From contig PVNU02003892.1 in NCBI GenBank assembly GCA_003013855.2, positions 4,030,001-4,094,000 of the forward strand: a stretch of 64,000 nt of DNA, read 5' to 3'. Each line of letters opens with the position of its first letter. The first letter of the stretch is position 1. Made by a program: the position numbers and the translations under genes. Source of the stretch: Liriodendron chinense. Taxonomy: Eukaryota > Streptophyta > Magnoliopsida > Magnoliales > Magnoliaceae. Shown here piece by piece: positions 56,111 to 64,000 of the stretch. Under the pieces are notes generated by a model. The model was not told the DNA's origin. It saw nothing but the letters and a program-made list of their open reading frames with translations, and did no database searches.

Positions 56111-57576
56111 GCGGGTGCAATACCCAATCCGCGTACCATTTTCAAAACAGTGTCTACTTAGCCACCACACATTTGGCACACATGCATGCAAATCACAGAC
56201 AGGATGTTGTGGATAGTGGATACCCCACAAAATGCTGTGATGGGCGGATAATAGCCATCCGTATTGGTGGATATTAATCTGACGTTGTAATGTAGTTTGA
56301 TGAATGTTGAATAAGATAGTCGGCTGTCCATTTATTTTAACGATTTGGCCCACCGGATGAGCGGACTGTCCTGATTTTTGTGCTAGGCGATCTTTGTGAC
56401 TGGGCCTACCGTTTCAAGGACACTGATGTTCCACGCAGTTTGCGTTACGGTGCCACAAGTTGTGGCAATCAAATGTAGGCGATCAGTTCTGTAATTTTGA
56501 TGTTTGCTACGGTACATCTCAGCACGAATTGCTATTGTTTACGTTGGGACTGTATCTTGGATCTGGGTCATTTGCAATGATCCAAACCATCTATGTATTG
56601 GGCCTCACGTGGATTGCAAAAATAATTAAAAAAAAAAAATCAAGATGGCATCAACGGCTGACAGAATAATGATTAAAGGAGGTGGTCCGTATTAGAAGAT
56701 AAAAGTTAACTGATCGAACGGTTGAAATATTCCAATCCGAGTGCATTTGGGGGCATACCTGATATACGGTGAGTCCTATCGTACAAAGAGGTTGGAATCC
56801 GACCTCAGATCCAGTAACTACAGTCCTGCATAAAAGCAGTAATACGTCCATATGCGTCGCAGTAAACTTCATTCTTGCGCACTCACTGAGCGCACTGTAC
56901 TGCATCAGGGTCTTCAATCAAAATATCACTGACACCTTTTTATATTTTCTTCTACTCATTTTACCCTTAACCATATAGGGCTATTGAGTTTCTGAAAAAT
57001 AAAGGGCCTACTTGGCTCGCCAATAAGGCACATGGCTCGTTGTAGACACATTATTTCAACCTAGAATACAAGGTTACCACCCGAAAGTCATGGTTCTCTG
57101 ATAAGATACATAAAATTCCAACGAAACACATGACTCGACAATGAGACACATTGTTCCAACCTGGAAAGCAAAGTCCCACCTGTAAGTAATGACTCACTGT
57201 GAGACACATGACTCACCGAAGAAACACAAGGATCACTGAGGAGATACATTGTTCCAACTTGGAACACATGGTCCTACCTAGAAGTCATGGCTCGCCGATG
57301 ACACACATGACTCGTCACCTTGAGAGTTATCACTCGTTCGTAAGATACATGTTCCTTTAAAATTTGAGAAACTCGTTGGTATACATGGTTAGGGATAAAA
57401 TGGTATGAAGAAAATCTAAAAAGGTATGGGGGTTATAATTACTGAGATTGAGGGCAGGAGCTATTTTCGTCATTTCACAAAAGATTGATGCTATTTTGAC
57501 AAAAAAGCCTTGTATTTTCTTCATACCATTTTGCCTCTAACAGTGCACACCACCGAGTTTCTTGAAATGTAAAGGG

Positions 57577-57796
57577 TGATAGTCTGTTGAGCAGCAATCT
57601 ACCTTCCCCAAACAAGGGAGAGAGAGCATAAATACAACCTAAGGGACAATTACAAGAATGCCCTTTCACATAAGAGAAAGACCCAACATGGGTCTAGGGG
57701 CAGAAATGGAATAAAATACAATATACAAGAAGTGGCAGGGGCCCCACAAGCACGACCATCCAGTCGTACGGCCCATGAGACAGGGCAAGACTAACA
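57577..57796 (-). repeat. 3' LTR of the young copia element
   Basis: Reversed, it starts TGTTAGTCTTGCC and ends CAGACTATCA. Against the other LTR I see one base change ('aagtggcagg' / 'aaggggcagg') and a 15-bp length difference. Confidence 0.95.
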
Positions 57797-60700
57797 ACCC
57801 CCCTCAAACTGATGCGGGTCGTCCACAAGTAGTAGTTTGCTAACAAGGAAGGAATGACGAGCAGAAGGTAACGTCTTAGTGAGCATGTCAGCTATCTGAT
57901 CTTGGGACGCCACATGGGGAAGAGAAATGAGACCAGACTGATATTTCTCGCGAATGAAGTGACAATCAACCTCTATTTGTTTCGTCCTCTCATGGAAGAC
58001 AGGGTTGGAAGCAATCTGGACTGCACTCAGGTTATCCACATGGAGAAGAGTTGGTGACTGAGGGGGAAGATCAAGATCATCGAGAAGCCCATGAAGCCAC
58101 ACAATCTCACTACAGGCAGCGGACATCGCGCGATATTCAGCCTCAGTGCTAGATTTTGAAACTGTAGCTTGCTTTTTGCACTTCCAAGAAATAAGGGAGG
58201 AGCCAAGAAAGACGCAATAACCGGTAGTGGAACGGCGAGAGACCGCACAGCCAGCCCAATTAGCATCAGAATAAGCTTGAAGATCTAAAGGGGAGCTGGA
58301 AGAAAAGAACATAGACCTATCCATTGTGCCACGCAAGTACCTGATAATTCGAAGGATAACGGTCAGATGGAGGGTTCGAGGAGTCGAAACGAACTGACTG
58401 ACGACTTGGACAGCATAGGTAATGTCAGGACGAGTTATCGTCAAATATACCAAACCTCCTACCAAGCGACGGTAAAGAGTAGGTTCCCCGAGTAAGTCAC
58501 CATCATTGCGGCCATACTGAACATTCAGCTCCATGGGAGTCTGAACAACTTTCTGATCTGTCAATTGAGCCAAGGCAATGAGGTCCTTAGTATACTTACG
58601 CTGTCCAACAAGGAGCCCACGGTCAGATCGTGAGACTTTAAGGCCTAGGAAGTAGGTAAGAGGGCCCAAATCCTTCATCCGAAAGGAGGATTGTAGGACT
58701 TGCTGTAACGCTTTAATGGTCGAGGGATCACTGCCAGTCAGTAAGAGATCATCCACATATACTAGAACAATGACAATGCCACAGGTGGTAGTACGAGTAA
58801 ATAAGGAAGGATCATGTCCACTCTGAGAGAATCCAGCACCAACAACGACATCACGAAAGCGCTGGAACCAGGCACGAGGCGCCTGCTTGAGACCATACAA
58901 AGCCTTCTTCAGTCGCCAAACCATATCACCAGTAGTCGTATCCGAACCTGGAGGCAATTGCATGTAAACTGTCTCGAGAAGATCGCCATGAAGAAAGGCA
59001 TTCTTCACATCCATTTGCGAGATGGGCCAAGCACGAGAGGAGGCGACTGCGAGAAGGGTGCGAACTGTCTTCATCTTCGCCACAGGAGCAAAAGTTTCGT
59101 CATAATCAATTCCATACTCTTGTTTATATCCTTGGGCAACTAGCCTCGCTTTGTAACGGTCCAAGGAGCCATCGGATTTTAACTTTACAGAGTACACTCA
59201 CTTGCTACCAATAATAGGGTTCCTAGCGGGGCGTGGAACAAGCTCCCAAGTATGATTGTCAGCCAAAGCGCGAAGTTCCTCTGCCATAGCTTCCCTCTAA
59301 CAACTCCGAGATGCAGCTTGAGAGTAAGTGGTGGGAATAGAAACAGAATCCAAGGTAGAAGACATTGCAGGCATAATAAATCAACCGATCAGGAGCCCTA
59401 TGAGGGTGGCTAGAACGACGTACCAAAGAAGTATCAGCAGTAGAGGATGCAGTGGGAGTGGCCAAAGGAGGAGGATCTAGATCGGCAGTAGGGGAAGTAG
59501 TGGGAGTGGCTGGAGGAGGAGGTTGTCTTGATTGCCGAGAGTAGACCTGCAAGGGATGAGAGGACACAGGAGATGCAGAAGGAATGTCAGGAAAAGAAGT
59601 CAAGCCAAGAGATGAAGGTGGAGGCGTGGAAACAGTCGAAGAGGCGTGAAACGGAATATGTTCCAAGAAGATAACATGACGAGACACTCGAATGCGACGG
59701 GAAACTGGATCATAGCACCGAAATCCTTTTTGGGTTTCCCCAAACCCCAAGTACATACATCGAATGGACTTCGGTGAAAGTTTGTGACGTGCACATGCAG
59801 CAAGATGGATATAACACACACAACCGAAAACACGAAATGTGGAATAATCAGGATGGGAACCGCAGAGAACAAAGTAGGGAGAAGTATTCTCATGAAGCTT
59901 CGTAGGCATGCGGTTGATCAAGTAGACAGAATGTAACATAGCTTCGGCCCAAAAAGAATGCGGGACATCCGTGTCAGTCATCAAGGTATTTGCAGTCTCA
60001 ACAATGTGACGATTTTTTCGTTCAGCAACTCCGTTCTGTTGGGGAGTATCAGGACAGGTAGTTTGATGGATAATCCCATTATTCTGAAGGTAAGTACGGA
60101 AGGCCAGAGAGACATACTCGCCCCCTGAGTCAGAGCGGAGAGTCCTGATTTTCATTCCAAATTGAGTGTCAACCATAGAAACAAACTGTTGAAAGATGGC
60201 AAAGACATGTGCTTTGGAGTGCATAAAGTAGATCCATGTGTAGCTAGTAAAATCATAAATGAAAATAACATAATAACGTAAACCTGACATGGATAAAATA
60301 GGTCAAGGTCCCCAGACATCAGTATGAACAAGCTCAAACATAGAAGAAGAGCGGGATACGCTTAATAAAAACGGAGCACATTTACTTTTTAATAAGCAAT
60401 AGGAATGACAAGAGAGATCCAAAATAGATTTATTAATATTCAGTTTATCCAACATCCCTGAAGAAAATAAATGAAGCAACCGGTCAGAATGTGGATGACC
60501 AAGACGACAGTGCCATAGTCTCCACTTCCGGTTGGCTAACAAAATCTCAGTATTAGACGGTGCAAAAAAACAGTTGGCTGGTGTCACAGATTGATCAAAC
60601 TCCAGCATGAATAGACGTCCACTCCTCCTACCCTTCCCAACCACTTTTCTCGTCGCCAGATCCTGCACAAAGCAACAATCAGGAAGAAACATGACTAAAC

Positions 60701-61967
60701 AATTGTCGGCCGTAAGTTGACCCACGGAGATCAAATTAGAGGAAAGTTGAGGAACATAAAAAACATCATGAAGAACAAGCTTCCTGTGGGAAGAAGGAGA
60801 GAAAGTCAATGAACCAACAGACCGGATGGGTAATCGAGACCCATCAGCAGTAGAGATAACCTGAGTACCATTGTATGGCCGGAGATCACAAAGATGGGAG
60901 GTATCACTAGTCATGTGATTTGAAGCACCAGAATCAAAGAACCATGGAAGCAGATGTGGGTTACCTGACAGACCTGCAGCGGAAAGGGCTTGCACGATCT
61001 GCTGAATCATCTCGGGAGTCAAAGGTGAGGAGGAGGAGCTGGCATTGTCACTCGCGATAGGCTCTGTAATCGAAGAAGTAGAAGTGGTTGTAAATGCCCG
61101 ACCTCGGCCACGACCACGGTCACGGTCACGGCCACCACGACCACGTCCCAGGGGGGAAGCATAAGCCTTCGTCCGACAATTGATAAGGCCATGTCTAGTT
61201 CGTCGACAATAAGTACAAAACTCTCGGCATTGAGAGATGACATGGCCTAATTTGTTACAGCCATGGCACGTCACACTGTTCGAGCCACGACGATTGGATG
61301 AAGCGGAAGCCGCTAGTACCATATCAGAGGAAGAAGAATATTGAGGTGAGGTAGAAAGAACCTTTAACCTCTGCTCTTCAGCCAATAGGTCATTGAGAGT
61401 AACATTCAGAGAAGGAAGAGGATTGCGATTGAGAAGAGCAGCTCGACAATGCTTATACTCCGGTCGCAACTTCATAAGGAATTGGCGAACCCGCGTGCGA
61501 TCCCTCATATCGTGAAATATCTGAAAATCAGTGGGAAACTCAGGATCCATCATCGCCATTTCCGTCCAAATGGCCACCATCGCTGAATAAAATTCTTGAA
61601 AGGTCCTGTCACCTTGAGTAATATGGGCTAGATCTTGCTCCAAACGATAGAGACGGGCTTCGTTGTTCTGTTTATAAACCACGTTGAGGTGATCCCACAT
61701 CGCTTTGGCTGTACGGTGTGGGATCAGGCCAACAGCGATCGTCTTATCAACGGAGTTGAGGATCCAAGTAATGATGCGCCCATTCTTCATCTCCCAATCA
61801 GCGAGTTTGTTTAAATCAGTAGACGGAGGGGTTGGAAAAGTGCCGTCAACCAGGCCCCACAACCCCCTACCTTTAAGAAAGTTTTGAAAATGGATGGACC
61901 ATAACCTATAGTTGGTGCCATCAAAACTACATCGAGGGGCATCAACCCGATAGTTTTCTTTGTCCAT
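57791..61967 (-). pseudogene. copia gag-pol polyprotein, nearly intact
   Basis: Gag starts at the ATG at 61967-61965 (MDKENYRVDAPRCSFDGTNY). Two CCHC knuckles follow (CHGCNKLGHVISQC and CTYCRRTRHGLINC), then protease (FDSGASNHM) and the pre-integrase segment (WHCRLGHPH). Integrase has HTDVWGP, LRSDSGGEY and QQNGVAERKN, so the three acidic residues are present. Reverse transcriptase has YVDDLLLTG; RNase H has YSDANWAG, STEAEYRA and HVDNLSA. Defects are few: a TGA at 60305-60303, a frameshift at about 59368-59375, a TAG at 59299-59297 and a TGA at 59200-59198. The last two fit single G-to-A changes in tryptophan codons. The stop at the end of RNase H overlaps the LTR edge region. Confidence 0.93.
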
Positions 61968-62149
61968 AGCAATAAAAAAAGAGTAGAGATAAGAGAATGA
62001 AGGGAGCCTCCTTGAATATGTGCTGGCCAAGGGATCTTCGGTTGCCTGACGGGTCTTCGAATGAAACGGAGAGGCTTTGGACAGATTAGGGGAACAAAGC
62101 TGCAGTTGACAGAGCTGCAAATCAAGCACGAGAGACAGATCTGATGGAG

Positions 62150-62290
62150 CTATGTGGTCGGACGGAGCTTGCATGTGGTCGGACGGAGCTTGCACGTGGT
62201 CAGACGGAGCTATGTGGTCGGACGGAGCTTGCACGTGGTCGGACTGAGCTTGCTGAGGAGCTGACGGAGGAGCTGCTGGAGCAGAGGAGC
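62150..62290 (-). repeat. Tandem repeats in the copia leader
   Basis: Units of about 18-30 bp containing 'gtggtcggacggagct' follow one another between the primer site and gag. The frame stays open through them, giving a repeated SDH-QAP peptide ahead of the gag start, probably by chance. Confidence 0.75.
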
Positions 62291-62383
62291 TACTGGGCAA
62301 ACAGAGCTTGCTGACGGACGGACAGAGCTTGCTGACGGACGGACGGAGCTGCTTCTAATGGCTGGAACCTTGCTCTGATACCA

Positions 62384-62618
62384 TGATAGTCTGTTGAGCA
62401 GCAATCTATTGAGCAGCAATCTACCTTCCCCAAACAAGGGAGAGAGAGCATAAATACAACCTAAGGGACAATTACAAGAATGCCCTTTCACATAAGAGAA
62501 AGACCCAACATGGGTCTAGGGGCAGAAATGGAATAAAATACAATATACAAGAAGGGGCAGGGGCCCCACAAGCACGACCATCCAGTCGTACGGCCCATGA
62601 GACAGGGCAAGACTAACA
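62384..62618 (-). repeat. 5' LTR of the young copia element, with 15-bp duplication
   Basis: Here 'gagcagcaatct' occurs twice, separated by 'att'; the 3' LTR has it once. This accounts exactly for the 15-bp length difference. Confidence 0.95.
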
Positions 62619-63194
62619 AAGGGCCATGTGTCTCATTGGTGAGCCATGACTTCTAAGTCAGCAAGCCATGTGTCTCATTGACGAGCCATGACTTCCAAGT
62701 GGAAACCTTGTGTTCTAAGATGGAACAATGTGTCTCATCAATGAGCCACATAGGTCATCGATGAGCCATGTATTTCTTTTGCGAGCCATGTGTTTGGTTG
62801 GAATTTATGTCTCATCAGCAAGCCATGTGTCTCATCGGCAGGCATGACTCCTAGGTGGAACCTTCAGTTCTAAATTAGAACAATGTATCTTCAGTGAGCC
62901 ATGTGTTTTGTTGGAATTTATGTGTCTCATCAACGAGCTGTAGAGGCCATTGGTGAGCCATGTGTCTCATAGACGAGTCAAGATGACACTTTATTCTTCA
63001 GAAACTCATTAACCCTATATGTTTAGGGGCAAAATGATTCTAAGAAAATCTTAAAAGGTGTGAGGGGACTATAATTATTGAGATTAAGGGAAGGGGCTAA
63101 TTATGTTCGTTTAAAAAAATGTCAGTGCTATTTTGATCGAAAATCCCTGCTTAGAGATCACCCATTGCTTTTCCGTACGTTAAAAGAGAGGATG

Positions 63195-63710
63195 AACGGA
63201 AGCGGATTAGGTGCGGCCCTTACCGTGGGGCTCACCTTGATGCATGTATTCTATATCCACTCCATCCATCCATTTTTCCATATCATCTTAGGTTACAAGC
63301 CCAAAACCGAAGTATATCCAAATCTCAAGTGGACCATACAATAGGAAAAGTGGTGATTGAATGCCTTGCCATTAAAAACTTCTTAGTGGCCGACGCTGAT
63401 GTTTCCATAACTTTTACTTGCCATCCAACCTGTTGATAAGGTCATACAAACCTGGATGAAGGGAAAACAAAATATCAACTTGATCCAAAGCTTTTGTGAC
63501 CCACAAGAAGTTTTTAATGGTCAATCACCACCGTTTCCTATGGTATAGTCCCCCTGAGATTTAGATCTATTTCATTTTTGGGATCATCCCCTGAAACGAT
63601 ATGTGAAAACGGATAGATGGCGTAGATATAGAACACATACATCAAGGTAGACCCCATGGTAAGGGCCGCACCGTATTGGGTGAGGCCGGGGTTGCACCTA
63701 ATCCGTTCCT
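63195..63710. mobile_element. Palindromic element with GGATTAGGTGC ends
   Basis: The left 'agcggattaggtgcggcccttaccgtgggg' region is inverted at the right as 'ccatggtaagggccgcacc', with 'gcacctaatccgtt' after a 22-bp insert. The arms exceed 70 bp and the interior has the 'gttgataaggtcata' and 'cttgatccaaagctt' landmarks. Confidence 0.85.
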
Positions 63711-63714
63711 AGAC

Positions 63715-64000
63715 CTGGAAAAATTCAACCCGACCCGCTAACCCGACCCGACCCGACCCGACCCGGTTTTTTCTAGTTTAGGGTTGGAAAATTTGACCCG
63801 AATTCAATTTTTGGGTTGACCCGACCCAACCTGGATTTTTATGGGTCGGGTTAGGGTTAAAGGTGACCTGACCCGACCCGACCAAAATCATAATCATATA
63901 GGGGTTAAGTAGACTATTATATATAGATTTTCTTATTAGTTAAATAATATATAGTTTTTTTTTTCACACACCCTGCTAGGAACAATCCACATGTTTGTCA
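63715..64000. repeat. ACCCG-rich repeat, cut by window end
   Basis: Runs of 'acccgacccgacccg' and inverse 'gggtcgggttagggtt' occur on both sides of an AT-rich core, like the 41755-41880 patch. This looks like another terminal-repeat element, of which only the left part is in view. Confidence 0.5.

Larger units (their letters stand above)
52030..56905 (+). repeat. Segmental duplicate copy B (5' flank of a second RDR copy?)
   Basis: Collinear with 9.83-16.77 kb. The best part is 56300-56890 against 16135-16760, with long runs such as 'acgatttggcccaccggat', 'gtttcaaggacactgatgtt' and 'gggcctcacgtggattgcaa'. It stops at 56907, where the fold-back element begins. A short match resumes after that element at about 63155-63175. 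Confidence 0.8.
57577..62618 (-). mobile_element. Young Ty1-copia element with short LTRs
   Basis: LTRs of 220 bp (57577-57796) and 235 bp (62384-62618) are nearly identical. A perfect 5-bp duplication, AAGGG, lies at 57572-57576 and 62619-62623. The complement of TGGTATCAGAGC (tRNA-iMet primer site) directly abuts the right LTR at 62372-62383, and a TTTGAGGGGGG purine tract abuts the left one. Short LTRs and about 5 kb total suggest the Ale/Ivana-like range of copia clades; that is inference. Gag and pol are nearly intact. Confidence 0.97.
56908..63147. mobile_element. Large fold-back element split by a copia insertion
   Basis: The left end (gggtcttcaatcaaaat, 56908) and right end (reversed gggattttcgatcaaaat, 63147) are inverted copies. 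The similarity continues through 'aaccatatagggctattgag' / 'aacatatagggttaatgag' and a field of 'catggctcaccgatgagacac' repeats. A second inverted end closes at 57509, and a third begins at 57510 and is cut at 57576 by the copia element. So at least two fold-back units are adjacent or nested. No coding capacity; flanking duplication unclear. Confidence 0.8.

Noticed and set aside
58814..59143. Plus-strand open frames across 57.8-62.3 kb
   Set aside because: They are antisense shadows of the minus-strand copia polyprotein.

Overview
This window is nuclear plant DNA. It carries spliced genes with large introns, Ty1-copia and Ty3-gypsy retrotransposons with tRNA-iMet primer sites, hAT and CACTA elements, and an organelle-DNA insertion. 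Many palindromic elements rich in GGGCCCAC and 'atgtatgtgttttatccacgccgtccatcc'-like sequence suggest a magnoliid or another early-diverging angiosperm; that placement is from memory of similar repeats and is an inference.

Layout. 0-1.7 kb: one exon resembling an oxysterol-binding-protein-related (ORP3-type) lipid transfer protein on the minus strand. 1.8-7.75 kb: an LTR fragment and a structurally complete but decayed copia element (2452-7749, TSD GATTC). 7.75-16.8 kb: gene-free DNA built of palindromic elements, a hAT element (TSD CACCTAAT) and a minisatellite. 17.0-39.8 kb: the one real host gene, a 19-exon RNA-dependent RNA polymerase of the RDR-gamma (RDR3/4/5) type. I assembled its exons by hand; the model gives 970 aa with a DFDGD catalytic motif. 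Its introns hold a solo copia LTR, an organellar insert carrying a plastid rpoB fragment, a LINE tail, a tandem array, a gypsy LTR fragment, a miniature LTR-like element and an internally deleted copia element. 40-51.5 kb: a second miniature element, a second hAT (TSD TCTGTGAC), an internally deleted gypsy element, a candidate CACTA element and a probable large gypsy LTR. 51.5-57 kb: a diverged copy of the DNA upstream of the polymerase. 56.9-63.1 kb: a large fold-back element split by a young copia element (57577-62618, TSD AAGGG). 63.2-64 kb: another palindromic element and an ACCCG-rich repeat.

Main point. The polymerase's 5' flank (about 9.8-16.77 kb) has a collinear copy at about 52.0-56.9 kb, in the same orientation, reaching to within about 270 bp of the equivalent of the start codon, where the fold-back and copia elements interrupt it. 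With the tandem RDR3/RDR4/RDR5 arrangement known in Arabidopsis, this suggests a tandem RDR-gamma locus whose second copy lies to the right or was destroyed. The first copy has one suspect splice acceptor (exon 12, GG in place of AG) and otherwise an open frame.
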